DNA from: Acinetobacter pollinis
GTDB lineage: Bacteria; Pseudomonadota; Gammaproteobacteria; Pseudomonadales; Moraxellaceae
Assembly: GCF_015627175.1 (NCBI RefSeq)
Contig: NZ_VTDQ01000008.1
Coordinates: forward strand, 25,064 to 89,063
DNA length: 64,000 nt
Direction: 5' to 3'
Positions 53,779 through 64,000 of this stretch are shown here, one piece after another (position 1 is the first letter of the stretch; every line of letters starts with the position of its first letter). The translations under genes and the position numbers were made by a program. The notes beneath the pieces were generated by a model. That model had not been told where the DNA came from and did no database searches. It saw only the letters and a list, made by a program, of their open reading frames with translations.

Positions 53779-55407
53779 TTATGCGGCATGTTGGAGTTTT
53801 TGGCTATTCTCTAGAGCAACATCAAACATTCCAAACATGACAGGCTGTTTATTTGCAATTTCTTCTAAACTTACTGCAATACTTGCGCATACGCTTAAAA
53901 TAATTTTGATGTCATTTTCTTCAAGAACTTCTTTAGATTTTACAAACTTAGCACAGTTTAAAAATGCATGGTAAATCACTTCACTATTAAATAAGAATAG
54001 AGAAGCACCAGCCATTTCTTCAAGTGCGTGTGGAAGTTCTTCAAATGAAGATTTATCTTCCAACTCATGATAACCAGTCAATAAGTTTGCATTTTCTTCA
54101 ACCAACTCATGTAACTCTTGTGCAAGCGCAGTATAGGCATTATCTAAGCGGTCAAGTGCAATATTAGGGTTATTCACTGGTCTTTGTAATAGATCAGGCG
54201 TATTTTTACGGATAAACAAACCCAACTCATTTAGCGCTTGCAGTAAATTTTGCATGAGCTCTTGTGTTGTTTGGTCTTGCTGTAGTTGCTCTACGCTAGT
54301 GAGTGTATCTAAATGGTGAGTCAAGTTTGCTGAAATATGATTGAGGTTCAGTATTGTGAGTGTATTACGAATTTCCAAAAGTTGTTTATGAAGGCTTTGG
54401 AAGCGCTCCGCATTCATTGTTTTATAGTTAAACTCAACTTCTTGGTGAACAGACGTAATTTCTTGACTAAGAAGCTCTACAACGGCATTAATCGTTTCAT
54501 AATCTGGTGCACGTAGTTTTTGTTGTAGCTCCACAAGTGCTTGATCGGAAATAATATCCTGTTTTAAGGAGAGTTGCGTTTTTAAGTCTTCTACGATTTT
54601 AGAATCTTGACCTAAGCAAATTCGAAGGACATTGGCAAATTCTGATTTTGTAGGTTCAAATGTTGCTGTCGAAACAAAAAAGTGTTCGATATTTTTTTCA
54701 ATCTGAATGAATGTTCTTAGGCGAGGTGTGCTAAAGAATGTTTGATCAATGTTATTAAATGTTTGATATACAAACTTCCAATAATTCGAACTTGGTGTGT
54801 TTTCAGATTGGTGTACAAGTTGTTGACCTACAGCAATAAGTGCTGCTTTATCTAAACCTGTCAGATGCTGTGTTAAAAGTTGCTTTAAACATATTTTATA
54901 GAGCTGGTGCGTATATAGAGATTTCTCAGCTTTTTCTATCTGAATGTTTAGTGTAGGTTGTTCAGAAAAGTGGTGTTCGAGTCCAGCACCTTCTTGAGTA
55001 ACTGGGTGGTTTAGTCTTGCTTCTAACTCATTGAGATGTTCAAGTAAAAAAGCAGGTACATTCTTTTCTTCTAAACAGCTAAATTCGATATAGCGCTTTA
55101 CACCAAGCAATGACTTACTGATGATGTGTATATCTTTGACATCAACTTTTTCAGGCGTTTGCATCACTTGCTGAGTAATTTCAGCGCTGTAATCAATAAT
55201 TTTACCGAGTGTAGGCTGATCAATCAGATAAAGTACCTTTGCACACTGACTAAGCTGTACCACAGCATCATCGAGTCCAAAAGGTAGTTTTTGATCTTCG
55301 ACCAAACTAGAGATGAGCGTTTCTATTTGTTGGATCGAATTATCTATTTCGGATTTGACCATCAGTAGTGCTGTTGGGTTGAAAGATGTAGAGATTTGAT
55401 CCGACAT
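53779..55407 (-). CDS. FimL-like / ChpA N-terminal-like protein
   Basis: A 542-aa, almost entirely helical soluble protein. Repeated blocks such as FGLDDAVVQLSQCAKVLYLID and LPHALEEMAGASLFLFNSE resemble the degenerate Hpt-type domains of FimL and of the ChpA N-terminus, regulators of twitching motility and cAMP in Pseudomonas; the length also fits FimL. Phosphotransfer histidines are not obvious. The assignment is by architecture and moderate. Confidence 0.55.
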   Translation of the reverse strand: MSDQISTSFNPTALLMVKSEIDNSIQQIETLISSLVEDQKLPFGLDDAVVQLSQCAKVLYLIDQPTLGKIIDYSAEITQQVMQTPEKVDVKDIHIISKSLLGVKRYIEFSCLEEKNVPAFLLEHLNELEARLNHPVTQEGAGLEHHFSEQPTLNIQIEKAEKSLYTHQLYKICLKQLLTQHLTGLDKAALIAVGQQLVHQSENTPSSNYWKFVYQTFNNIDQTFFSTPRLRTFIQIEKNIEHFFVSTATFEPTKSEFANVLRICLGQDSKIVEDLKTQLSLKQDIISDQALVELQQKLRAPDYETINAVVELLSQEITSVHQEVEFNYKTMNAERFQSLHKQLLEIRNTLTILNLNHISANLTHHLDTLTSVEQLQQDQTTQELMQNLLQALNELGLFIRKNTPDLLQRPVNNPNIALDRLDNAYTALAQELHELVEENANLLTGYHELEDKSSFEELPHALEEMAGASLFLFNSEVIYHAFLNCAKFVKSKEVLEENDIKIILSVCASIAVSLEEIANKQPVMFGMFDVALENSQKLQHAA

Positions 55408-55552
55408 GAAATATACCTATCTATTAATCCGCAGCAGTGAGCGTGCCTTTACTTATTAAGATAATACAGTGAAAGCATGAATAGTAAAATAAAAAGAGAA
55501 CCAATTTCTATATCATACGCCACCTTTGTTTCAATGAAACGAATGTGTGTAT

Positions 55553-56863
55553 TTACCCCAGTTTTGCAAAAATGCTTGGTTCACCATTTTTTTGAGCAAT
55601 TTCTTCTAGCCATGCTTCGTGTGCTTCTAACTCTGAGTCTAGGGCATAAATCACAGGTAAAGCAACATTTATATGTGCTTTATGCTGTATTTGATCTGAA
55701 TTTTGTGAATCTTGTGACAAAGTATCCATATCAAATGCAACTTGGCCACCTGTCATTGCTAAATAGACGTCTGCTAAAATCTCGGCATCGAGTAGGGCAC
55801 CGTGGTATGTCCTGTCTCTTGCAGGAATTTCGTATCTTCTTACCAAGGCATCAAGCGAGTTCTTTTGGCCAGGATGTTTATTTTTCGCCATTGCAAGTGT
55901 ATCAGTGACTTGACACACATCTGAGAGCTTTTGAAACCCAGCTCTTTCAAATTCCATATTAAGGAAGTTCATATCGAAAGATGCATTGTGGGCAATAATT
56001 TCGGCACCTTTTAGGTACTCAAATAAAGTCTGAGAGATTTCTTGATATTTCGGTTTGTCTGCTAAAAATTCATCTGTAATACCATGGACTTCAACAGAGT
56101 CACCAACAGGTTTTTCAGGATTAATATAAATATGAATGGAGCTACCAGTCAGCTTTCGGTTAATCATTTCCACGGCACCAACCTCAATAATGCGGTCACC
56201 ATCTTGAAAATAAAAGCCTGTCGTTTCTGTATCTAAAATAAGCTGTCTTGGACCATGGATATTTTTTTCTTGAGGCGTAATTTTAATATGGGGGTGCTGT
56301 ATTGAATTGACTACCTGATGTTCAATATGATCTGTATCCTCTTCTTTTTCATGTAAATCAAATCCAAAAGGGTCATCTAAAATCCAATCATCTTCAATTT
56401 TTTTTTTCTTAAACTCGTGTGCTGGCCCCGCATTTGGATCTTTTAAGAAGTCATCTGCACCTTTGTTTGCAAGTTGATCAGCCATTTCGTTTCCTTCATG
56501 ACCTGCATGGCCTTTAATCCAATTCCACTCTATATTTCTCTGTTGGCAAACTTCATCAAGTTTTTGCCATAAATCTGGGTTTTTAACATCTTTCCAGTTT
56601 TTTTTCTTCCAACCATGAATCCACTCGGTAATACCTTGTTTAACATAATTGGAATCTGTCCAAATAATGAGTTTTGCATCGACTGGGCAAAACTGAACTC
56701 CCTCGATTGCTGCAGTTAGCTCCATACGATTATTTGTTGTTAGTTTTGCACCACCAGACAGTTTGTGTTCCCCTTCTGGCATAATGATATAAGCACCCCA
56801 ACCACCTAATCCAGGATTCCCACGACAAGCGCCGTCAACATAAAGTGTAATTGTTTGTGACAT
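55553..56863 (-). CDS. dnaQ: RNase HI - DNA polymerase III epsilon fusion
   Basis: A 436-aa two-domain protein. Residues about 1-145 are RNase HI (YVDGACRGNPGLGGWGAYI, ELTAAIEGV, TDSNYVKQGI, KGHAGHEGNEMADQLA), removing RNA from RNA-DNA hybrids. After an acidic linker, residues about 205-390 are the DnaQ 3'-5' proofreading exonuclease (LILDTETTGFYF, HNASFDMNFL, YHGALLDAEIL). In E. coli these are two divergent genes, rnhA and dnaQ; the fusion is known from Acinetobacter and relatives. It implies that RNase H activity is carried with the replisome. Confidence 0.92.
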   Translation of the reverse strand: MSQTITLYVDGACRGNPGLGGWGAYIIMPEGEHKLSGGAKLTTNNRMELTAAIEGVQFCPVDAKLIIWTDSNYVKQGITEWIHGWKKKNWKDVKNPDLWQKLDEVCQQRNIEWNWIKGHAGHEGNEMADQLANKGADDFLKDPNAGPAHEFKKKKIEDDWILDDPFGFDLHEKEEDTDHIEHQVVNSIQHPHIKITPQEKNIHGPRQLILDTETTGFYFQDGDRIIEVGAVEMINRKLTGSSIHIYINPEKPVGDSVEVHGITDEFLADKPKYQEISQTLFEYLKGAEIIAHNASFDMNFLNMEFERAGFQKLSDVCQVTDTLAMAKNKHPGQKNSLDALVRRYEIPARDRTYHGALLDAEILADVYLAMTGGQVAFDMDTLSQDSQNSDQIQHKAHINVALPVIYALDSELEAHEAWLEEIAQKNGEPSIFAKLG

Positions 56864-57063
56864 GATACAAAATCCAAACTAAAAGTTGTGGTGAAACGTT
56901 TTATTCTACCGTGCAAAATGCTTGTTTTCAGTAGTTTTACAAGATTTTTTAATTTCTTGTAACACTTAATGTAGACTAGCATAAATTAGAGTGTTGTACC
57001 TTAGGTCAGCTTTAATAAAATGGAACAAAGAATTAGTACCTCACGGCTTGTTTGGGATTGTAT

Positions 57064-60006
57064 ATGTTTAGACCTACCACGGTATTGTGGCAAATTTCTG
57101 CACCGCAAATTTTTAAAGTATCATTATTAGGTTCAACCGTTGCAGCGTTAATCTTAAGTACGGGGTGTAGCTCTACACCAACAAGAACACAAACAACAGC
57201 AATTAAGTCGAAGCAAGTCGGTTCATCTGATTATTTAGATGTGAGTTCTTTAGATTCTTTAGAAGATTTATTGTCCGCAACAGATATGCGTGCAGTAGAG
57301 GGAGATCGACTTCTGATTTTAAAACATGGTGATGTTTGGAAACGCATGACTGTTGGTTTTAAAATGGATGAGACACATTGGGACCCGCGTATTGAGGCTC
57401 AACGGAGTTGGTTTATTTCGCGCCAGCCGTATTTAGATCGTTTAAGTGCACGTGCCAGTCGTTATTTATATCATACGGTGAAAGAAGCTGAACGTCGTGG
57501 TATGCCAACTGAATTGGCATTATTACCAGTGATTGAAAGTTCTTATGACCCAGCAGCAACAAGCTCGGCTTCTGCAACAGGGTTATGGCAATTTATTCCA
57601 AGTACGGGGAAAATTTATGGTTTGCAACAAACCAGTTCATATGATGGACGCCGTGATGTCGTGGAATCTACGCGTGCTGCTTATGAGTTCTTAGGTAGTT
57701 TATATAATCAGTTCGGATCTTGGGAATTGGCACTTGCAGCTTATAATGCAGGGCCAGGGCGTGTTCAGCAAGCAATTAATCGTAATGCGTCTTTAGGATT
57801 ACCAACAGATTATTGGTCTTTAAAATTGCCTGCGGAAACCATGAACTATGTTCCACGGTTTTTGGCAGTTGCACAGATTATTAAGAACCCTCGTGCCTAT
57901 GGCGTAACATTGCCACCTATTGCAAATAGACCTCACTTTAGAGAAATAAAAATACAGCCTGGTGTGTCTATGGCACAGATTGCTGATTTATCTGGGCTTT
58001 CTCGTACAGAGTTATATGCACTGAATCCAGGTTATCGTGGTGACTATATTGATACGGATAGTCCAGGAAGGATTTTAATTCCTTCAGATGTTAGTCCAGC
58101 AATAGATCGTAAATTACTTGCTTTAAAAGGTACAGGATATACAGGCAATAACACTTGGGTAAATACTGCATCTTCATCTGTGAAAAGTACAGTGACAACA
58201 CAACCTGTTATTGTGGGTAGTGCTAAACCTATTCCTGATCGTAGTCGTGCAAATACCCCAGTCAATCCAGATGCTCTGGCAGCCTTTGCAAATAATGCAG
58301 ATGTACCGAGCGCACCTCGTATTCCTGTTGCGGTAACCAATGCAAGTAATTTAAAAAAACCGGTCAATACCGAGCCACCAATTTCAATTCGTGAAAGAGA
58401 TCGTATTTTATCTGAAATTAAAGCAGATGATGCCAAAGAAACAGTTAAAAATGTTGTACAGCCTATAGCGGACACATCTGAACAGCAACAAGTGATTAAT
58501 GAAATTAAAGCTATTGCGCCTTCTGGTACACAGGTTGTCGATCCTTTAGATGGTAAAATTAAGTTAACTGCTATTCAAACCAGTCAGTCTGTTGCTGATA
58601 GTGAAGGTAAAGAGGTTACTAAAAGCTTCTCTTATCCAAAAAATGTTGTGGATACGGTTGCAAAAGACTCAGATGAAGCAAAACGAAATAAAGATAGAGA
58701 CTATATAAAGACAGATACAGATATTGTTGCAGTGACACCAAAAGGTGAGCGTAGTACTTATACTGTTGTTGCTGGAGATACCTTAGCTACAATTGCGATG
58801 AAAAATGGTGTGAATTGGAGGGATATTGCAAAGTGGAATCAGATTGATCCAAATGCACCGTTATATGTAGGGAATACTTTATATTTATATGATGCAAAAA
58901 TACAAAAGTCTGCACCAGAGCGCCCTGAGAGTTATATCGTTAAAGCGAATGACAATTTAACAACTCTGGCAAGTCAATTTAATATCTCCGTGAAAGATTT
59001 GGCAGATTGGAATGGTTTATCACCAACCAGTAATTTGCTAATCGGTCAAAAGTTAGTACTTAAAGCACCGAAAGATGTACCTGAAGTAAGAAAATCACCT
59101 AAGGTGAAAACACAGGTTTATAGCGTAAAGCGTGGTGAATACCTGAAGTTAATTGCAGATCGATATGGTTTATCTAATCAAGAGCTTGCAGATTTAACAC
59201 CTGATTTGTCTGCAAACGATAGCTTGCAAGTAGGACAAAAAATTAATGTTCCTGTAACGCAGGTGGACGATAAAGAAAAAGATAAAGCAACTCGTAGTAG
59301 TGAAGTTGTCACGGAAGCTTATAAAGTGAAACGTGGTGAAACACTTAATTCTATTGCAGCTAAGTCTTATTTGTCTTTAAATGAATTGGCAAAACTCAAT
59401 CATGTGAAGAGCAATTACCAAGTTCGTGTTGGTCAAACAATTAAAGTACCAGAGGGTACTCAAACACCGACAGAATATACCGTTAAAAGCGGTGATACGC
59501 TATCAAGTATCGCATCACACTATAATTTACAAATAGAGTATTTAGCACAGCTGAATGGTCTGTCGAGAAATTCTGGTGTACGTGTAGGCCAAAAGCTGAA
59601 ATTGGATGATGATGACAATACGGATACAGCTACATCTGTGGTGAAGCCGACAGTGCAAACTGAAAAGGTGAAAGAGAAATCTGTATCAAATGTGCAAAGT
59701 GGTAAGGAAACTGAAAGTTATACAGTTCAGGCAGGTGAATCATTACATGCGATTGCAGCACGTTATGATCTCAGTGTGAAAGATCTTGCTGAAATGAATG
59801 ATCTTAAAATGAAGGCGAATTTACGTAAAGGTCAGGTTATTCAGGTACCAAAGAAAACAGTCGATTATAAGGTGAAATCTGGCGATAATTTGATTCGTTT
59901 AGCCAACAAATATGGGATTGAACCTAAAGTATTGGCAGAAATGAATGATTTGAAACCGAATGCACAGTTACGTCTAGGTACGGTTATTCAGGTTCCAAAC
60001 AAGTAG
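57064..60006 (+). CDS. mltD: MltD-like lytic transglycosylase with LysM repeats
   Basis: A 980-aa membrane-bound lytic transglycosylase. The lipobox LSTGC follows an N-terminal hydrophobic stretch. The SLT domain (about 130-260) holds the catalytic Glu in LLPVIESSYDPAATSSASAT, then GLWQFIPSTGKIYGL and LALAAYNAGPGRV. The rest is a proline/lysine-rich linker and seven clear LysM peptidoglycan-binding repeats (for example YTVVAGDTLATIA, YKVKRGETLNSIA, YTVKSGDTLSSIA, YKVKSGDNLIRLA), plus a degenerate one near 300. E. coli MltD has two LysM repeats, so this is much larger. The ATG at 57064 is preferred to TTG 57052. Confidence 0.88.
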   Translation: MFRPTTVLWQISAPQIFKVSLLGSTVAALILSTGCSSTPTRTQTTAIKSKQVGSSDYLDVSSLDSLEDLLSATDMRAVEGDRLLILKHGDVWKRMTVGFKMDETHWDPRIEAQRSWFISRQPYLDRLSARASRYLYHTVKEAERRGMPTELALLPVIESSYDPAATSSASATGLWQFIPSTGKIYGLQQTSSYDGRRDVVESTRAAYEFLGSLYNQFGSWELALAAYNAGPGRVQQAINRNASLGLPTDYWSLKLPAETMNYVPRFLAVAQIIKNPRAYGVTLPPIANRPHFREIKIQPGVSMAQIADLSGLSRTELYALNPGYRGDYIDTDSPGRILIPSDVSPAIDRKLLALKGTGYTGNNTWVNTASSSVKSTVTTQPVIVGSAKPIPDRSRANTPVNPDALAAFANNADVPSAPRIPVAVTNASNLKKPVNTEPPISIRERDRILSEIKADDAKETVKNVVQPIADTSEQQQVINEIKAIAPSGTQVVDPLDGKIKLTAIQTSQSVADSEGKEVTKSFSYPKNVVDTVAKDSDEAKRNKDRDYIKTDTDIVAVTPKGERSTYTVVAGDTLATIAMKNGVNWRDIAKWNQIDPNAPLYVGNTLYLYDAKIQKSAPERPESYIVKANDNLTTLASQFNISVKDLADWNGLSPTSNLLIGQKLVLKAPKDVPEVRKSPKVKTQVYSVKRGEYLKLIADRYGLSNQELADLTPDLSANDSLQVGQKINVPVTQVDDKEKDKATRSSEVVTEAYKVKRGETLNSIAAKSYLSLNELAKLNHVKSNYQVRVGQTIKVPEGTQTPTEYTVKSGDTLSSIASHYNLQIEYLAQLNGLSRNSGVRVGQKLKLDDDDNTDTATSVVKPTVQTEKVKEKSVSNVQSGKETESYTVQAGESLHAIAARYDLSVKDLAEMNDLKMKANLRKGQVIQVPKKTVDYKVKSGDNLIRLANKYGIEPKVLAEMNDLKPNAQLRLGTVIQVPNK

Positions 60007-60013
60007 ATCACTT

Positions 60014-60045
60014 AAAGGAGGGATTTTAAAATTCCTCCTTTTTTA
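60014..60045 (+). terminator. Terminator of mltD
   Basis: AAAGGAGG and CCTCCTTT arms with a T6 run lie just after the stop codon. Confidence 0.88.
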
Positions 60046-60063
60046 TTAAATGTTAGACAATAA

Positions 60064-60090
60064 AAAAGCCCAACATAAATGTGAGCTTTT
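60064..60090 (-). terminator. Terminator of tRNA-Glu
   Basis: On the minus strand, AAAAGC and ACAT-type paired segments form an imperfect hairpin followed by a T-run, 8 nt past the tRNA 3' end. Confidence 0.65.
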
Positions 60091-60097
60091 AAATATA

Positions 60098-60173
60098 TGG
60101 CGTCCCTACGGGGATTCGAACCCCGGTTACCGCCGTGAAAGGGCGATGTCCTAGGCCTCTAGACGATAGGGAC
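60098..60173 (-). tRNA. tRNA-Glu (anticodon UUC)
   Basis: A 76-nt cloverleaf with encoded CCA. The acceptor pairs GTCCCTA with TAGGGAC; the anticodon loop CCTTTCACG displays TTC; the T arm carries GGTTCGAATCC. A single tRNA, between mltD and rnt. Confidence 0.95.
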
Positions 60174-60192
60174 GTATAGAAGTGGGCTTATT

Positions 60193-60855
60193 CTATTCTG
60201 CAGGAATCAGTGTGTCAAGTGTATGTGGAGCAAGTTTGTTTAAAATATAGCAAAATAGTTCGGCAGTTTTCTCTGTATCATACAGTGCTGAATGTGCTTC
60301 TTTACCATCAAATTCGATACCCGCTTGGATGCACGATTTAGCCAACACCGTTTGTCCAAACATCACTGCACTTAGTGTAACTGTATCGAATACTGAGAAG
60401 CTATGAAAAGGGCTTTGGTTTTTTGTACCAGTACGGTCTACTGCTGCACGTAAAAAACTTAAGTCAAAATGAGCATTGTGCCCAACTAAAACGGCATGTG
60501 AGCATCTTTGTTGACGTCTAGTTTCATTCAGTGATTTAAAAATACGTTTTAAAGCACTCTTTTCATCTTCAGCCATTGCAATTCTTAGAGGGCTGTAAGG
60601 GTCTATGCCAATAAACTCTAATGAACGACGATCTAAATTCGCACCTTCAAAGGGATTAATATGAGCATGTATAGATGGCCCTGGTACAAAGATACCCTCA
60701 TCATTATAGACAATTGGTATACATGCAATTTCTAGTAGAGCATCTGTTTGAGGGTTGAAGCCTGCTGTTTCCACATCCACAACAACAGGCAAAAAGCCAC
60801 GGAAACGTTGGCCAATCAACGGTGTATTGACTGCTTCTGTCACATTTTTCTCCAT
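60193..60855 (-). CDS. rnt: Ribonuclease T
   Basis: A 220-aa DEDDh exoribonuclease that trims the 3' ends of tRNA and other stable RNAs. Exo motifs: [20 protein letters not shown] near residue 25, [14 protein letters not shown] near 122, and [13 protein letters not shown] near 188. The start overlaps the end of pyrC by 16 nt, so the two are co-transcribed; the tRNA lies directly downstream. Confidence 0.93.
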   Translation of the reverse strand: MEKNVTEAVNTPLIGQRFRGFLPVVVDVETAGFNPQTDALLEIACIPIVYNDEGIFVPGPSIHAHINPFEGANLDRRSLEFIGIDPYSPLRIAMAEDEKSALKRIFKSLNETRRQQRCSHAVLVGHNAHFDLSFLRAAVDRTGTKNQSPFHSFSVFDTVTLSAVMFGQTVLAKSCIQAGIEFDGKEAHSALYDTEKTAELFCYILNKLAPHTLDTLIPAE

Positions 60856-61880
60856 TGAATTGTTTGTCCTGCATACAGTGGAATAATTTGTTGGTCTTCC
60901 AAATAGCTTAAACTTGCTGGAATAACTTGATCTTCTTTTTTAAGTGTAATGGTCGATGTATTTCTTGGTAGTCCATAGAAATCTGCGCCAAAATGGCTAG
61001 CAAAACCTTCTAAGCGATCTATTTTACCTACCTGATCGAAGGCCTGAGCATAAAGTTCAATTGCAGTTGGGGCACTATAACAACCTGCACATCCACATGC
61101 ATTTTCTTTAGCATCTTGAGCGTGTGGTGCACTGTCTGTACCTAAGAAAAATTTAGGACTTCCACTTGTTGCGACATCTAATAGGGTCGATTGGTGTGTT
61201 TGACGCTTTAAAATAGGTAGACAATAGAAATGTGGTTTTATTCCACCTACAAGCATATCGTTACGATTAAATAAGAGATGCTGAGGTGTAATTGTCGCTG
61301 CTACTTTCTTACTTTGCTCTAATACAAAATTCGCGGCATCGCTGGTCGTAATATGTTCTAGAACAATTTTTAAATCAGGAAATTGTTGAATAAGCGGAGA
61401 GAGTACTTCATCTAAAAATCGTTTTTCCCGATCAAAGATGTCGACATGCTTATGTGTAACTTCACCATGAAGTAATAATGGAATTTGATGTTTTTCCATT
61501 TCTTCAATGACCGCATAGACTTTGCGAATATCGCTAACACCATTATCTGAATTGGTTGTTGCACCTGCAGGATATAGCTTAATTGCGTTTACACAATCAG
61601 ATGCTTTAATTTTAGCAATTTCACTGGGCAATGTTTGATCTGTAAAGTATAAAACCATACGTGGATCAAAAGGATTACCTTCTGGAACATGTTGCATAAT
61701 GCGATTGCGGTATGCGATGGCCTCATCTACTGTTTTTACAGGTGGAACAAGGTTTGGCATGCAAATCGCACGAGCAAATTGTTGAGCAAGATCAGGTACT
61801 GTACGTTCAAGTGCAAGACCATCTCTAAGATGCGCGTGCCAATCGTCTGGCTGAGTCAATGTTATTGTATTCAAGGTCAT
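60840..61880 (-). CDS. pyrC: Dihydroorotase
   Basis: A 346-aa zinc amidohydrolase for pyrimidine synthesis, which cyclises carbamoyl-aspartate. Metal ligands are in WHAHLRDG near residue 15; the carboxylated Lys in [17 protein letters not shown] near 103; further His ligands in LLLHGEVTH and VLEHITT; and the Asp in FLGTDSAPH. The short E. coli-type (class II) dihydroorotase. Confidence 0.95.
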   Translation of the reverse strand: MTLNTITLTQPDDWHAHLRDGLALERTVPDLAQQFARAICMPNLVPPVKTVDEAIAYRNRIMQHVPEGNPFDPRMVLYFTDQTLPSEIAKIKASDCVNAIKLYPAGATTNSDNGVSDIRKVYAVIEEMEKHQIPLLLHGEVTHKHVDIFDREKRFLDEVLSPLIQQFPDLKIVLEHITTSDAANFVLEQSKKVAATITPQHLLFNRNDMLVGGIKPHFYCLPILKRQTHQSTLLDVATSGSPKFFLGTDSAPHAQDAKENACGCAGCYSAPTAIELYAQAFDQVGKIDRLEGFASHFGADFYGLPRNTSTITLKKEDQVIPASLSYLEDQQIIPLYAGQTIQWRKM

Positions 61881-61998
61881 TTCAAGCTAAAAAATAAAGT
61901 AAATGATAATGCATAAAGCTCAAAAATCATAATGCTGTGTGATTACAGCAATGCTTATGTTTAAGGGAGCAAGCTAGAGATCAAAAAATAATACTTAA

Positions 61999-62027
61999 AA
62001 AAAACTGCTCGTGAAGAGCAGTTTTTT
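61999..62027. terminator. Terminator of argG
   Basis: AAAAAACTGCTC and GAGCAGTTTTTT form a 12-bp stem with a 5-nt loop, just beyond the minus-strand argG stop. Confidence 0.88.
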
Positions 62028-62032
62028 AGGTT

Positions 62033-63430
<1,398 letters not shown>

Positions 63431-63587
63431 TTATTTTATAGATTTCATTCACCAAATTTTATGGTAAAAAATAACATCAATAAAATGATAAGACGATTGC
63501 TGACTTAAAATGATCAGTGTATCTATATATATATTATTACTTAAAAAAGAGCAGATACAAAGTATTGCATCCGCTTTTCGTTATATT

Positions 63588-64000
63588 TTAAATAAAACTT
63601 GGTAATAGAATGAGTAAAATAATGGTAGAGAATAGCGTCCATTTTGTTACATAGTACATCGAACGATTTCTTGCCTTGAGTTCTCTTCCTTTGGTGTGAA
63701 TAGCATATAGATATTTAAACGCCTTATTAATTCCACCTGTTTGGTCTTGGTCGTCATTGGGTGAGCTTGCTGCAGCCATAACATTTCGACCAAACCAATG
63801 GTTAAATCGCTGTGCCCAATTCCATTTCATTGGACGCTCGATATCACAAAATAGAATGATACGGGTTTGTTCCGTTTTATTTTGTGCCCAATGTACATAG
63901 GTTTCATCAAATAAAGTGGCTTCGCCATCTCTCCAGCTATGACGTTCGGTATCAACCTCAATAAAACAATCTGGATGATTCGGGGTGGAAAGTCCTAAAT
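63588..64000 (-). CDS. LpxO-like aspartyl/asparaginyl beta-hydroxylase, 5' truncated by window
   Basis: The C-terminal ~136 residues of an Fe(II)/2-oxoglutarate hydroxylase; the frame is open to the window edge, so the start is missing. Family signature: HSWRDGEATLFDETYVHWA, then RIILFCDIERPMKW. A C-terminal hydrophobic segment (TKWTLFSTIILLILLPSF) would anchor it in the inner membrane, as in LpxO, which 2-hydroxylates a lipid A acyl chain. LpxO versus another membrane member of the family cannot be decided from this part. Confidence 0.75.
   Translation of the reverse strand, partial: LGLSTPNHPDCFIEVDTERHSWRDGEATLFDETYVHWAQNKTEQTRIILFCDIERPMKWNWAQRFNHWFGRNVMAAASSPNDDQDQTGGINKAFKYLYAIHTKGRELKARNRSMYYVTKWTLFSTIILLILLPSFI

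Noticed and set aside
55477..55908. A plus-strand 143-codon frame over the 3' end of the rnhA-dnaQ fusion
   Set aside because: It overlaps the DnaQ domain antisense, and its product is not protein-like for any family I know.

Overview
The window looks like chromosomal DNA of an Acinetobacter species (Moraxellaceae). The reasons are an AT-rich base composition, a single gene fusing RNase HI to the DNA polymerase III epsilon subunit, membrane-bound PQQ glucose dehydrogenase, a cysI gene overlapping a DUF934 gene, and typical housekeeping clusters. The genus is inferred from gene content; no search was run.

Left core, 1-19.6 kb: ppx, accA, tilS, proC and a YggT-family gene run rightward. They are followed by a TrhA/hemolysin-III membrane protein and a methyltransferase. 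Next comes a carbohydrate block: two tandem GH13 alpha-glucosidases (one cytoplasmic, one with a signal peptide), an AraC-type regulator, an OprB-type porin and gcd. Together these could import oligosaccharides, cleave them in the periplasm and oxidise the glucose there. cysI, DUF934 and a VanX/DdpX dipeptidase close this part.

Accessory region, 19,647-40,489: a 20.8-kb Tn7-like transposon lies between the VanX terminator and the 3' end of nrdB. A 5-bp target duplication (GTAAT), matching inverted termini (CGTCA...TGACG) and seven internal end repeats of GACACATAAGTTGTCATTT type define it directly. Its transposition genes (tnsA, tnsB, tnsC, tniQ) sit at the nrdB-proximal end, mirroring Tn7 at glmS. 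tnsA and tnsC have frameshifts and tnsB has an in-frame TGA, so the element appears stranded. The cargo is defence-rich and intact: a short prokaryotic Argonaute operon (SMEK-domain protein, unrecognised 363-aa partner, catalytically degenerate pAgo), and a divergent type I restriction-modification operon whose hsdS is translationally coupled to an ABC-type ATPase and an HNH nuclease (a Septu/PtuAB-like pair), followed by a DEDD-type exonuclease. A candidate antisense RNA with its own promoter and terminator faces the tnsA leader.

Right core, 40.5-64 kb: nrdB, a 42-aa membrane microprotein and nrdA (with two NrdR-box-like sites over its promoter), metG, a hydrophilin-like gene, apbC, a FimT/GspH-like pseudopilin, rsmI, yraN, a BON-domain lipoprotein, an alpha/beta hydrolase, nudC, a FimL-like protein, the rnhA-dnaQ fusion, an mltD-like LysM lytic transglycosylase, tRNA-Glu, rnt, pyrC, argG, and an LpxO-like hydroxylase cut by the window edge.

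The strongest candidate for a little-described system is the three-gene SMEK / 363-aa / short-pAgo operon on the immobilised transposon.
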